Positions 23,997 through 36,807 of a DNA stretch of 64,000 nucleotides are shown here, piece after piece; positions within the stretch are counted from its first letter, which is position 1; each line of letters opens with the position of its first letter. The position numbers and the translations under genes were made by a program. The stretch is from the NCBI GenBank assembly GCA_013368445.1, contig JAACJO010000006.1, forward strand, positions 1,860,001-1,924,000, in the 5' to 3' direction. Source of the DNA: Leucocoprinus leucothites (lineage: Eukaryota; Basidiomycota; Agaricomycetes; Agaricales; Agaricaceae). The notes under the pieces are model-generated. The model was given only the letters and a program-made list of their open reading frames with translations. It had not been told where the DNA came from and did not search any database.

Positions 23997-26170
23997 ATGA
24001 CTCGGACAATCTACCTTTTCGCACTAGTTTTCTGTTCTCACCTCGTTCAGAGTCAACGACGGGTCTCGCCCATTGCCGGATCCACACAAACGTTTTTGTT
24101 TCCACCAGCTGGTGTTACAGCAACTATCCCTGACCCATATTTTCCCAATGGAGCGCAAGTAGGGTTTGCAGGGCCCACACATAGTAAGTTTCATATTTAC
24201 TTCTTGATTTATTGCTACTCAAGAACTTTATCTCAACGATGCTGCCGAATAGCCGGGGATGAGGCGGCAGCTATGGCCACAGCACCCACCTTTTCGCATA
24301 ATCATAACCAGTTTCCTCTCGTCAAGCCAGTTGCTGCGGATGCTAAAGACGCGAAAAGCTTTGACGTGATTCGATATTTTGGAAATCTATCGCCCTGGCG
24401 ATCTATTCCGTCAAGTAATTATGGTCTACCAGAGGCCTCTCCTGTCGTTCCGAACGAATGTCAAATCGTTCAGGTCCACTTACTTCATCGGCATGGGGCA
24501 CGATATCCTGTGCAATCTTCGAAACTTTGTGATTTTGCGACAAAGATACACGAGACCGCTAATTCGCCGGAAGGGTTCGAAGCGAATGGGGACCTTGAGT
24601 TTTTGCGGACATGGACGTATAAGTTAGGAGCAGAGACCTTGACGCCATTTGGACGCGCGGAACTGTGAGTGTTCCCGACCTTCTTGGGTGATTATCGTTC
24701 TTCCTAAGCTTTTAATAGATTTAATCTGGGTGTGGCGTTTAGAGTGAGATATGGTGTGTCTGCTAGTTGCGGTTACCTATTTGCTGTAGATTCACCTGTA
24801 ACCCCCATGTTAGGTGGGCTTTTGAAAGGCTTCAGCGATCTCCCTGTCTTCAGGACTACCTCACAATGTTAGTCTTTTCCCCGAAATACCTCGATGTTCT
24901 TCTCAATCGAATCGAATCTCCAGCTCGTATGCTGGACTCGGCGTACGTGACTAGATCTTACTTGAGCTCCCCCGTAAGCTCACCTGTATAACCCACCCTT
25001 CAGCCTAAATTTCGCAGCGGGCTTCTTCGGTCTATCCGACTATACCAAGCAATATCATCAACTTATCGAAATTGAAGCTTATGGTGTGAATAGTACCCTC
25101 TCCCCGAACAATATCTGCCGGAACGCTCAGAACAAGATCGCAAAAATCAGTCACCATCGATATGCAGAAGAGTGGGTCAAGCGGTACTTAGCTGGAGCTC
25201 GGGAACGACTTGGTCGACAGATGCCTGGATTTGATCTGACAATCTGGGACTGTTTGCAGATGCAGCAGCTGTGTGCGTTCGAGACTGTGGCTCTTGGTTA
25301 TTCAAAGTTTTGTGGACTCTTTACCGAAGAAGAGTGGAAAGGTTTTGCGTACGCTAATGGTAACACCTTTTCCTTATCACCTCGCTCTGATACGTTCTGA
25401 CATCAACTTCAAAGCATTGCAGGTATGGTACGACGCGGGCCCAGGAAGTCCTACAAGTGCCGCCATCGGGAAGGGCTACGTCCAAGAACTTGTTTCTCGG
25501 TTGACCAAGACGAGGATAACGGAATTTGATAGCAGTGTTAATCAGAGCATCGTTAGCAATGAGACGTTTTTCCCGCTCGATCAACCGGTTTATGTCGATG
25601 CCACTCATGATAATGTAATGTCAGCAGGTGAGTTCTTTTTTTTTTTGATACCGGTAGTGTATCTGCAATATTTATGGCCACTTGACTGTGGCAGTATATG
25701 TCGCTATGAACTTTACGAATTTCATTCGATCTGGTCCTCTACCGACCGATAGAATTCCAGATAACCTGGTAAGCCACTCTCTCGGATTTTTAATTCGCAT
25801 TGATTTTTCTGACGTCGCTACTCGGTCTAGTCCTACAAGATGGACGAAGTAATGCCATACGCAGCCAACCTCGTTGGTCAAGTCCTCTCCTGTCCCTCCT
25901 CTCCCCCCCTCCCCCTCCCCTCATGCAAACACAAACACAACCTCCTATAATCCGACGCACATCCGATGGATACTCAACGATGGTGTTCTACCACTCACTG
26001 GTGTCCAAGGTTGCAAGCCTGACAAACATGGACTATGCGAGATAGATGGTTTTGTGGAGGGGATGAAGCGAAGGATTGAGGAAATCGATTTTAGGTTTGG
26101 GTGTTTTGGGAATTATACGGATCCGGATCTGGCTGAGGTTGTGGGTGGGCAGTTGCCTTTGGAGGTGTAA
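23997..26170 (+). CDS. secreted histidine acid phosphatase, phytase type, with a frame break
   Basis: Nine exons (23997-24183, 24253-24664, 24719-24753, 24814-24867, 24924-24942, 25004-25359, 25415-25627, 25695-25768, 25831-26170). The start MTRTIYLFALVFCSHLVQS is a signal peptide, so the enzyme is secreted. The active-site motif RHGARYP begins near residue 142 and the proton-donor motif is DATHDNV in exon 7; both define branch-2 histidine acid phosphatases, which hydrolyse phosphomonoesters such as phytate. Exon 5 is a 19-nt micro-exon. Exon 9 starts in frame (DEVMPYAANLVGQVLSC) but then runs into a TAA at 25948, while the conserved continuation IRWILNDGVLPLTG is in the +1 frame. The switch must fall in the C-rich tract at about 25895-25920; no AG acceptor exists there, so an intron does not explain it. 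Likely about 562 residues if intact. Acid phosphatase versus true phytase specificity is not decided by sequence. Confidence 0.88.
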
Positions 26171-26924
26171 GAGGGAGAGTGAAGTGAGGTATGGATGAGA
26201 GTTGAACGCAATTTATGACCTGTTTTCTGCCAATGCCTTTGATTTACTTATACCACAGCTATGAATATACATCCCTTGACCAAGTTGACGGAGAGGACAA
26301 ACGGCTCGACCGGAGGCAGCATCATCATATACCAAGACCCCAGGAGTCCGCAATCATGACGCTGGGTATGAACATTTGCGGTCAAGCATACTACGTCCAC
26401 TAGCAACTTTAACCTTGCCTGGGCATTCATTTGAACATTCACCCTTGATGGTTCCCCCTGCAGGCAATTCCTAAAGGTGTTTCGCGTATCGGGCAGCCTT
26501 CAAAGTTCCACCGAAGTTATTTATTAAGTCTGAATCATTTCGGAAAACATCCTAATGTCCATCGCGAGACAGAATAGGATATGAAAGGCGTGCGTTCCTG
26601 TGTGTGTTTGCAAGGTATCCTTCATATAGGACCCGGAACAGATGGACCAGTATTTATAGATAGAACCTTGTTTCTGAACAATCGCTTAGGCAGGTAAGTG
26701 AACAAGAAAATGTGGGGCTGCATTGCCTCGGCTGCGTTTGAATGGGAGGACAACAACGCACGTATATCATCAAATTATGAAGTTTTGAGGTAGCCTAGCT
26801 ATTCTGTCTATAGTCACGCCCAGGTCATTCAATGCGAGCGCCACACCTGTGTTGTAATCTATCGAGCTTAAACCCAGACAAACCTCATCCACCTAGCCTC
26901 TGACCCTGCAAATCCTCCGATATC
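26171..26924. other. convergent intergenic region
   Basis: Lies between the 3' ends of the phytase gene (+) and the F-box gene (-). It should contain both 3' UTRs. No ORF with a motif and no repeat was found. Confidence 0.5.
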
Positions 26925-29423
26925 TCAAGGACACTGAAATACTTCAAAATTTAACCCATAGAACACATTCTCAGCCCACGTCTTCATATCGCTTATCCCA
27001 TCTTGATCCGTACCGCTTTTCGAGCCGAGAACAACACCCCCTTGAACTCCACAATCATTCCCGTTCCTCGTCGAAGAACTGAATACGCGTCCGTTCGCAC
27101 GTCCTCTGCCTCTGCCTCTTAACCCACAATTTCCACCATTTAGACCAGAACCAAACGCCGATGACATTGTACTGAACCCTGAAGGACACGAGGAAGAAAT
27201 GAATCTCGTCGAAACTTTGATACGCGTACGAGGACGTCGACCTTGTGTGGAACGAAGAAGATCTGCTATTTCTCGAATTTCGTCCTCCACGAATTGAGTG
27301 CTCCCAGTGTAAATATTATCGTGAATGGTAATGGAGGATTTATCAATAGCAAGCTCGACTGAGAGAGTTTCGAGGCTCTGTGGGAGCGTCTGTAGCACCT
27401 GAGCGAGCTGGGAAGGGCGCTCGGATGAAGTAGTTTGTGCACTTGGAGAGACTGCGAGTGAGGATAGGGATAACGACTCAAGAAGTACGGCTCGTGAAAC
27501 ATGCGTTTGCGGTGGCTGTTGCACAGACGTTGGAAGAATGTATGCGCCGAATTTGAGTGATTGAAGGTTTTGAAACGACGAGAAATCGATCACGAGATTA
27601 TTGTTTTGGGGTCTTGTACTCGAAGTCGTTGGCCGCAATAAGGTAGGACCTGAAAATATGAGTATGCAAAAGACATCAGCATTGGGATCAAATCGAAGCG
27701 CCAAGACCCTCTGAGACAAAAGAAGCACATTCACGGGTCACCCCTCGTGCTCGAATTTGAAATTCGACCTACCTAAGCCTAATAGCCGATCACCCAGCGC
27801 CAATTCTTCCAATCTCGAACCCCTCAGAACACTACACGACCGTGACAATATGTCAATTAGTTCAGGTAGGTGATTGAACTCGACGTCTGGGATGGAGAGT
27901 CTTTTGAGGGTGTTTGGATCAACCAAAGATCCTTTGGATTCTCCGGAACTGCCACAGTCGGGCTTGGAGGAGTAGTTTGTCGAGGCACAGAAGCCATAGC
28001 TAGAGCGACCTGGAGCCTGCTGGCCCCTGTTATGGGCTTCGAGACCGTGACCGAGATCGACATCTGACATCTGACAAGGCAACGTTTCCGACGATGGCGA
28101 AAGAAGCAAAACGCGCAACAAGTCGAGAGTAGCACGACTTGAATCCGGATCTTGGGGCGGTGCAAGATCGGAAAAGGAAGAACCGGTGATGCCCAGCGAG
28201 TCTAGCCGTAGCGCAGTATCTGATTCGGCGTCTACATTCTCATAGCAATGGACGTGTAGATGCTGCTGATGTATAGTAAATGGGGAAGAGGAAGTCGACA
28301 TCATCCGGGCGTGTGCGTGAAGCAAAGTTTGATTTTGATTTTGGCTGCTGTTACGCGGAGTGTGATTTGGCTTGGCATGGGGCACTGGCGAGGGTTGAAC
28401 GTAATCCCGCGGTTCGAAGGGATTCTGTTGGTGATTGAGGGGATGAGCTTGAGCTTGTGGCGTGTGGATAGGTAGAGAATCACTGCGGGGCGTAGGCGAC
28501 CTTCCGCGTGACCTATACGGTCGATGTTGATGACTCTGAGGCCTAGGCGATGGTAGCTGGTCATAGTTGTGGCGAAGAGAGCGCTCTCGCTCTGAGCCGA
28601 AGGCGGTGGAGAGGAGTTTTACGTTATGCAGGGTGAGATTCCTGATGGATCCTTGAGAAAGTGTGCCCGTGAACTCGCGTAAAGAAGCAGGTGTGTCCCA
28701 TGACACCCGCCGCAGCTCGAGGGCACTGAGGGAAGGAGAAGTGAAGAGGTAATTTAGCGCTCTTCGAACATCTCGTGGGATGAGGTCCCAAGATACTTTA
28801 GGTCCATCTTGGAACACTAGGTCGAATGCGCGTATGTTCAGATGTTCGAAAAGGGAATAGAGGATCCGGGGTGGTGTGGATAGAAACCATTGTGAGCCAT
28901 TAAGCTGGTCTCGGATCTGGAAGTAGCGCGAAGACTGGGTGTCGTTTGGCCCGAGGAGAGAAAATAGAGTATCACCACGCTGAAATGAAGGGTTTGAAAT
29001 TGGGAAAAGCCTGCCATCGATGACAGATACGCGTTTGATGTAGTATGCAATGGAGGGTGACATGATCAAGAGCCGGAGTAGTTTCACACACGCGTTCCCG
29101 CTGTTTGGCTCAAATTCTGGACGTCTCTGTGCTGCAGGCGACGTGCGCGTGATCGGCACATAAGGTGAGAGAGACTTTGAGCGAGGTCCCACATAAATGA
29201 GTTCTTCGGTACGAGGTGGAGCATGCGGTGCTAGCGAGCAAGACCGCGGGGCGAGTTGACGAGGCTCAGGCAGCAAGAAGACATGGCTGAACAAGAGACT
29301 ACGAGCAACTGGGAGAAAACCAGATGAGACAAGAGAACATGCTCTGAGGGCATCTATATCGTTGTCATCGTTGAGGCAAGTAAACACGAGCTCAAGGACT
29401 TCAGCGGGTAGAGAGGGAGACAT
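26925..29423 (-). CDS. F-box protein
   Basis: Two exons (29423-27773, 27649-26925) give 791 residues. Residues 1-45, with LPAEVLELVFTCLNDDNDID followed by ALRACSLVSSGFLPVARSLLF, form an F-box-like domain, the Skp1-binding part of SCF ubiquitin ligases. A leucine-rich stretch follows (about 150-270, e.g. SLSALELRRVSW and IRNLTLHNVKL), then a long Pro/Ser/His-rich linker with many Gln/Asn residues, more leucine-rich sequence (VLELAL-like segments and LQSLKFGAYILP), and a Gly/Arg patch (LRGRGRGRANGR) near the C terminus. The intron uses GTAGGT and a TTTCAG acceptor; the nearer CTCAG acceptor would hit a stop. Substrate unknown. Agaricomycetes carry very many F-box genes of this design. Confidence 0.85.
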
Positions 29424-29726
29424 TTGACCCTAGAGTGTACAGGCAGACATTCAAGGTTATATAGGCAGACAAGCAGGGAAGACCCCGAAATGGGGGTGTA
29501 GCATCGTAGCCGGGGGCGTTCCATTATTACCAGATTAGATCACGAAGGCAAAGATGGACGAGTTGCACAGGCACAGGAATCTAAGGTCAACGGAGTGTGA
29601 AAGTATGGGCGGAGAATATACTTATATGCGTGGTGCCGTGATGCCGAGCATCCGAGGGCAATTAACGTTTTCCTTATTTGTGATTGCTATTTCTGTCTTG
29701 TTAGCGACTTCCACTCCAACTTGAGT
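29424..29726. promoter_or_regulatory. divergent promoter of F-box and TBC genes
   Basis: Only 303 bp separate the two ATGs, which face away from each other, so this stretch must hold both promoters and 5' leaders. Co-regulation is possible but no shared motif is evident. Confidence 0.6.
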
Positions 29727-32040
29727 ATGTCGGTCAATTGGGATACTCTCCGTCGTCATTCGTTACAACCTGGAGGATTCGGTACGGACAGAGCTCACAT
29801 ATGGTCCGTGCGGATGGCTCGTCTATTGTCTTATTTTCCTCGCCCTCACATCACTTTCCTGGCAGGCCTCAACTCCTCAACGCACATTCCGCACCCTCCT
29901 CCTCTTCGTCTAACTCTGAACCACACAGAGATGAAAACCAAATCTCACTAGACACCTCACGTTCCTTTGTTCTTTACCCTTCTACATCGTCTTCTTTCTC
30001 GGAGAGAGAATCGCTCCAACAAGAACTACACGGACTCATCGTCTCTCTCTTTCGAAAACGGCCCAAATTGAGCTATTTTCAGGGATACCATGACATAGTG
30101 TCAGTGTTGATGCTGACTTTGCCCAAAGACCTCCAGCTGGCATGTCTCGAGAAATTGAGCTTGCACTGGCTAAGGGATTCAATGGGGAGCGGCCTGGAAC
30201 CTGTTTTGGGTTTGCTACGGTACGTCCCAACCATTCTCCGCCTATGTATTCTAATGACACTACCTGGATGCCCTTCTAGAGTTACCAAAAATCTCATTAA
30301 ATTAGCAGATCCAGAGCTCGCGTCCATGCTTGAACAGTCCGTCCATACCGTTCCCTCATTTCTCCACCCACATCATTCATATATGGTACACGCAGATCAA
30401 CTCAACTCCCGTTCTTCGCACTCTCAAACCTTCTAACACTCTTCTCCCACGACACACCCACGCTTCCGCTCATACAACACGTTTTCGATTATTTATTATG
30501 TCGGCCACCGATTGCGGTCGTATATCTCGCGACGGCTGTGAGTAATCCGTTCTGTCTTGGTCCTCACATTGGAGTATCCTGGATTGATTAGATATGAATA
30601 TAGATCGTCTTATCGAGGAAGGAAGAGGTCCGGCGATTAATGGAGGAGGACGAAGATGGCATGATTCATTCGTTATTGAGCAGTCTACCTACTCTCGTCG
30701 ATGAACCTGATCCTCCACCACCCATCCCCGACGACCCCTCTACATCTCCTATACCCACCGAATCTTCAGCGAGTGCTCTTCGCCCACAATCAAACGGATT
30801 GCCTGTAAGGTCCTCACCATCCCCTTTACCTCAATCAGTAGATGACACGGACATCACCATCGTTGCTGATCCCGAACTCGATTCACCCCAAAACACAGAG
30901 AGCGTGGAACAGACGAAAATACCAACGTTCTCCCCACCACCAGAATCAGATCTAACTCTTGTTGATTCCGATCCTGCGGACATCGTGGTTCAAGAAGAAA
31001 AAGACAAGGTGGAAGAGGTTGATGGAATAGTACCACCTCCGGAACAGCATCTGCTACCTGCCGAGAAGCCCTTGATCGACCCCGAACCGAGCTTGATTGC
31101 AGAAGATGATGTTAGTGGAAACACCAACGGGAGTATCACGCCCACGAAACTGCTTCCATCTATTGAAGAGGCCAACAATGGCGACAGTACCACCCAACTC
31201 CACACTGAACACGTCAACGCGCCACATTTGCCCACCAAGTCCATGTTGACCAGCTCTCCCAGCGTGACACCCACAAAACTCTCATCACCACAACCCCTTT
31301 TTCTTCTCCTTCTCCCTCATCCGCCCCATCACTGCCTTCCGCCGAGCCAAACACCACGCCCCCAACACTCTCGCTTCCATCTCTCCTCACACATGCATCC
31401 AACCTCCAGATTCTCTTCCCACCAACCCACCCCTCACTCCATCTCTCCCAGATAATGGGTCCCCAATCCGTCGTTTACACCTGGTCCGAAAATTTCAGAG
31501 AATGGCCAAACGACAACGAAGCTGAGGCGATGGCCACGAGAATGGATTTGATCGTGTATCCGTTCGATCCTGATGCAGAGGATGATAGCGATGAGGATGC
31601 GGACAGTGTGACAGATGAAGAGAGTTATGAAGAAGCGAGGAAGGGGGTTCATGGTGATGGCGATAAGAAACGCGAGAAGGGAGGGAGGAAGAGGAATAAA
31701 CTTACTAAATCGAGATCATGGAAGCAACGGCACAAGGAGAAACGTCGCTCTGAGAAACCTCATCGTCATACGAAACGCCTTGGTGGGATCATGGACTTTG
31801 CGTTTAGTCCGTTCAGGCATGGTAAAGTAGAGAGGAAGATGGAAAAGCGGACGATGTTAGCGGGTGCGGTAGTGGTTCTAGGTATTGCGATGGCTTTGTA
31901 TGGTACTAAAGGTGGTTCTGCGTCGACTGGTGCCGCGGGGATGGGAGGAGGAACTGGAGGTATCTTTTGTTTTGTTTTTCGCTCTCCTTTCCTGGCATTA
32001 ATGATGGTTTATAGGTAAACATTTTTGGCCTTGGTCGTGA
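29727..32040 (+). CDS. TBC-domain Rab GTPase-activating protein (Gyp8/TBC1D20-like)
   Basis: Exons 29727-29803, 29866-30219, 30280-30336, 30396-30537, 30604-31959 and 32015-32040. TBC proteins speed GTP hydrolysis by Rab GTPases; the Gyp8/TBC1D20 branch is membrane anchored and acts on early secretory Rabs. The two catalytic fingers are present: the arginine finger in ISLDTSR and the glutamine finger in YFQGYHD. The TBC fold continues through LIKLADPELASMLEQ and SNLLTLFSHDTPTLPL to IVLSRKEEV. A long Pro/Ser/Asp-rich linker follows, then a conserved tail (IMGPQSVVYTWSENF), a basic stretch and a hydrophobic anchor (TMLAGAVVVLGIAMALYG), consistent with tail anchoring. The frame shifts by one between about 31264 and 31300. 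Either a base is missing there, or an unusual 146-nt intron (31264-31409) removes the junction. The start is the ATG at 29727; the in-frame TTG upstream is not used. Confidence 0.85.
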
Positions 32041-35000
32041 TTGGCTGCCGTCCTGTTGCATTCACGATACTCTCAAATCCCTGTCCCTTCGTCTACCTTG
32101 CTCACAACATCAATAGACCCAGTTTTTTCTTAGTGATTCCGACTAGACTTCATGCTCGCTTTGGCGTATTATACCGCACTATTAAATTCAATTTCAAGTA
32201 TGCACCCCGCCGACATAACGACGTCCGTAGACGGACAGGCGTGGGCCACCTGACTTTACTAAGTATCATTAGCTCTATCTTTCAGTCTGCTTCTGTGGAC
32301 TTTATTTACTTTATATTCTTATTCCCTCTTCTCAGCTACGTTGTCTTGGATTGTAATATTTACTCTTCGTGGATGGATGGACAGATGACATGTAGAATTG
32401 AGCCCGCAGATTCCCTTTATTATCAGTATAAAGTGCAGTGGTTTTTATTCGACTGCTTCCATTGGAATGGGCTTGGGGTATGGCTTACACATTTTCTTGA
32501 TGCAGAGTGGTATTCTCTTTGTAAACTGCTGAGGAATAGTACGATCCCCCCTAGGACTAATAACGAAGGTGGAATGCCGTAGGTAACGGGCTCGCCGGGG
32601 CCGGTGTGAGTGAACGAAAATGAGAATACCTCCTAAAATACTCATAAAGCATTTATATATTCAGGCCCTACCGGAGGCTGGCAAATTAGGCCGAATCTCG
32701 TTCAACTAACAATAAATACTATAATGGTGATGCTCATAGCCCTTGGTATTCTGTTTGGAGAGCCTGAGGCAAAGGTGAAGAACCCTTCCTCAAAATATGG
32801 ACTCCATCAGAACTGTCACGGTAGCCCTGGAGTCGGATGCTATGTGGTTGGCAGAAAATATGTGCACTAAAGTCCATGACCGGAAAAAGTGAGCTCAAAG
32901 TCTAAACGAAAATTGAAGAAAAGGCCTCCGAAACGGATGCATATTACCAAGCCCTTCTACCGATTATCTACTTGAAAAGGCATAACAACCGCTAGCTAGA
33001 TATCGAGATTCATTCCTCTCAATAAATGATAGTCTGGTGCATTACCATTTTGTCCCTTTAAATTTCGAGGGAGCGACTGATCAGTATCATCAGCCAACTC
33101 CAGTGGAACAATGGCAATTTGGGCATCTGAGTTGCTCCGCCGACATCTAAACCGTGAATCTTGATATCGTTTAAATCAAAAAATTACAATGCAGAACAAG
33201 GAAACGAGGAGCCGATTTGGTATACAATGGCTTGAAGCAGGACAGAACAAATATGTTTTGAGGTCCATTTGGCTAGCGCCTTTTCTATATGACGCTTAAA
33301 GTTTTGGAGCCGGTGGCCTTATAATAATTCTCCTTGTTCAAAGTGCGTTATTTGGAGAGGAAATTAGATTAAGCACCAATGAGCTGAAGACTCAGTCGAA
33401 CGTGGTCTCATAACAGATGACCGGTTGTCGATTATGCATTGCACGCAAACCTAGATTTCATCTGCACAATAAAGCTGCAATCCCACTAATCACTCGACTT
33501 CCAGACGAATTGAATTTCCGGATAGTGACAAAAACGATTTTATACACTTGCTCTGTGCCAATGCGAGAGATCTGGAATCGTTTTAACGGATCAAGAATGT
33601 TCGGGAGGCAAGTCCAGATCATCGGTCGGCGGACTTATGAGTCTCCAAAAAAAATAAAGCGTCAATGTATGGAGGATGACAAGGTTCAGGGGATGAAATG
33701 TAGACCCGTGACTAAGACAATATGTATCTGAATATCGGATGGAGCTCAACATCCATGTCAAGGACGTCAAAAAATCTTCCAAGCTATTAAGGTTTGACGT
33801 CTGGCATAAAACGTCCGAGTCCTGAGGCCTGAGCGTTGTAAAGCTGGAATACAACGTATGCACTCCATACAAGCCTTGAGCCCTGAGTCACCAGATACTA
33901 CATCTCGCTTCTTTGATTTTTGATTAATTAGCAGTATAACACTGCCCGGAATATCGGTTAAAAATGCTTCGAAAAATTCGCATGATCAACCTTTGAAACA
34001 AGGACAGGGACGGAGTCAGTGAGAATATTCAGGAATAATCCGGGAAATTTACAGGATCAACCGTACAGCACTCGAGTAGAACCTCTAGGTTCAGAAAGAA
34101 GTTGGAGAAGGAAGAGCCGGACCATGGAGTAAATTGACGTCATGAAATATCCAGGAGTTCAAAGTTTTCATCTAGAGAAAGTTGTATATTGCGCCTTGGA
34201 GAGACAGCGATACTCCAAGGTCCGAGGGATCACAAATGGTAAGACCGTTGATAGTTGAGGGAGTATAGATGAACCAATGATATCCCCAAGGTGTGTCGTA
34301 GCCATTAACGACAGTTGAGCAGCATTAGCTTCCGTCATTGCTTGCTATGTTATGACAGTGACACTGCGATAGCCGAGAACAATGGATCAAAAGCGAGTAC
34401 TCTTTGGGGAGTAGCGGCCCCAAAGCAAAAGGTACAATACTTAGCTCGAGCCTGGTTTGAGGGCCGTGACTCCGCGGGTCCTGAAGAAGGCTCGTTGATA
34501 GATCCGGGAGTAAGAAGGGAAGACGAGACGAAAGAAATTATGTAGCAAGAATTGCAGGTTGAAATTTCACCTAGATCATACATTTTCTCATCCCTTCTCA
34601 GAAGAAAAATAGATCATCCAGGTGGTGGCGTATCCGCAGCATCGTTAGGTGTAGGGGCATCAATTTTTTCAAGGGAACGAGCTCAGGGAACAAGGTAGGA
34701 GCATCCTGGAGAGTTGTTATCGGTGGTTTGCGCAGCTGACGTCGCCGATGTGTGTTATCTGAGCGTACTCCAATACCTCAAGTGTAGACACCGACATACA
34801 TTTCTTGTGTTCAGCGTGTTCGAGTGTCCACATCAAGGTTTCTGACCTCCACCCAAGGCCGATGTTGTGCAGACGACATTGAGTTATCCACTAGAGAGAT
34901 CCCCCATTTAAGATGAATCCTATGCGCGTACTTGTTCCTCCTTGCGGAATACTGAGCCACAGACCTGCGGGCTGAGAGAAGCCACAAGCAGTGAACATGA

Positions 35001-36807
35001 TGATCCTAACAGGTTCGGCGCGCGAGGGGATAACAGGGCTGGTAGTCCATCAAAACGAAGCGAAGCAGGGCCCTTGGAGATAGATGGTGCAAATGGAAGA
35101 CACGGAAACACTGTCTTCAAGCTATATGCTAGGCGTGAACGTTACCTTGACGCTGAGGTCGTGAAGTCAGGTGACAAAAAGTCATGGTCTTCTTGAGACA
35201 CAGTAGCCCAAATTTCAGAGTCACTGTTTACACCCACCAGACCCAGCGGTACGTATTCTCTTACAAGGAAGCTAAAGCGAATCGGTGGGCGAGGATGGAG
35301 ATCATTGAGAATGAAAACCTCGATTGTGAGCCTAGAGCACTCGTCACAGAGCCTCCAAGATTATCCCCGCCACAGTTATCTTCCAATCAAGAGCAAATCG
35401 AGAGAGAACGGGGAAAAACTGATGGGGAAAAGGAAGCGGCCGCCGTTTCTCAGCCTCCTGAGATGAACAAAAACCCTAACATCGTTCGATACCAAGCTGC
35501 AAAGGTAAATCCTTCAAGATTAGATACACGAACTCGGCTTGGCGCCTGTGAACATTTTGCAACCCTAGCCCCATTTGCTCATTTTGAAGCGAAGATTAAG
35601 GCGACCGTGCTTTCTATGCGGGAAGCACTTCGAAAACATCGTCCCTTGCTTCGGTTAGTCCCGTTGAGAGTGATTCGTAAAGAGTAGAGAGTTAAGATCA
35701 GTTCAGAAGCGAGTTTGAAATTGAATGTGTACCATAGAATCGTGGAACTGATCCTGGGTATGACCTGGGTATGAGGGCGGCGCCCGAACGCACCCTTCGC
35801 CGGGATGACGTCTACGAGAAAAGCAGTTAGTTGAGTTTTTAACTTTCGTGTCCTCGATAAAGGAAGGCTGAAGCACACAGCAAGTCGGGTCCGTTTCCCT
35901 AGGATCCTCTCACGCTCCTGAACGCAGCTGATACAGAAAAAGAAGCATACCGGAAGATCGCACAATCTTGTGATGTATATTAAAAGTGACTGATGTGGCC
36001 ATTAGCGCTAGTATTATTTCTGGAAATGTGAATGGGCTTATCATACACCGTTGGTTTCTGCGTGGAGGAATCCAGGAGTAAGAAGGTTCAAACATCAGCC
36101 CACAAATGGCATGAAACTATGAACTCCGTTGGGAAACGAGGACATAACCAACATTGGCAAAGTGTAGACAGGCGATTGGAATTTGAGGGGCATGGCTTGG
36201 TAGGTTCGCATATGTCCCCATTCAAACCCTCAGGAGCTGGTCCGCTTCGGAGTATGGTGAGAAGACAGGGGAAGGGTTGCATTGACGCGGGTAGCGTCGA
36301 TGGAAGATCCTGGCGTCAAATGACACGATTACTGACAGGCCTCTGTCACACCTAATTTGAAGTTCATTGTGTTTTGAGAACCCTATGACGATATGCAGAT
36401 TGAGAACCCACATACTACGGTCATGTCTGGGAGCATACATCCAAAGAACGGCCAATACATAACTTGCGGCGTTAGATATGTCGAGGTTAATCTGGATTGG
36501 TTGATCTAATTCCGGTGACTCCATTGTCCGCTACGACAAAAACAGTAAAAAGTTGGGCATCGCCGAGCACGAAGGTTTGGGTTTATATTTGAACTTTTCC
36601 ACGAGAGGTTGTCCCAGAGATCTCTCGCCATAAGAGTGTACCGAACGAATAGAATGGGTTCTTTGCCAGGTAAGTAACTCACAACCGATCCCTTGGGTCG
36701 GAGAGGGTAATGTAAAACGTTGAAATATCTGCGAGGTGTGCCTGTCGGAATTGGAGATGGATAAAATATAATATAATTGTGGTAGAATCTATGCCGATAT
36801 CAATCGT
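32041..36807. other. gene-poor tract
   Basis: About 4.8 kb between the TBC gene and the HAD phosphatase gene. Only one ORF of any size starts from ATG (35184-35687, listed separately). A 16-base stretch, TTTGGAGAGCCTGAGG, near 32753 recurs near 1725, which may point to scattered repeat fragments. No tRNA, terminal repeats or transposase could be recognised. Confidence 0.4.
35184..35687 (+). CDS. hypothetical ORF, low support
   Basis: A 167-codon ATG ORF. It is rich in charged residues in the middle (QEQIERERGKTDGEKEAAA) and has no membrane segment, signal peptide or domain that I recognise. There are no plausible neighbouring exons, and both sides are gene-poor. It could be a lineage-specific gene or a chance ORF. 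Confidence 0.2.
   Translation: MVFLRHSSPNFRVTVYTHQTQRYVFSYKEAKANRWARMEIIENENLDCEPRALVTEPPRLSPPQLSSNQEQIERERGKTDGEKEAAAVSQPPEMNKNPNIVRYQAAKVNPSRLDTRTRLGACEHFATLAPFAHFEAKIKATVLSMREALRKHRPLLRLVPLRVIRKE

Noticed and set aside
32025..32582. 185-codon plus-strand ORF after the TBC gene
   Set aside because: It begins from a non-ATG codon inside the last TBC exon and has no domain; the TBC frame ends properly at 32040.
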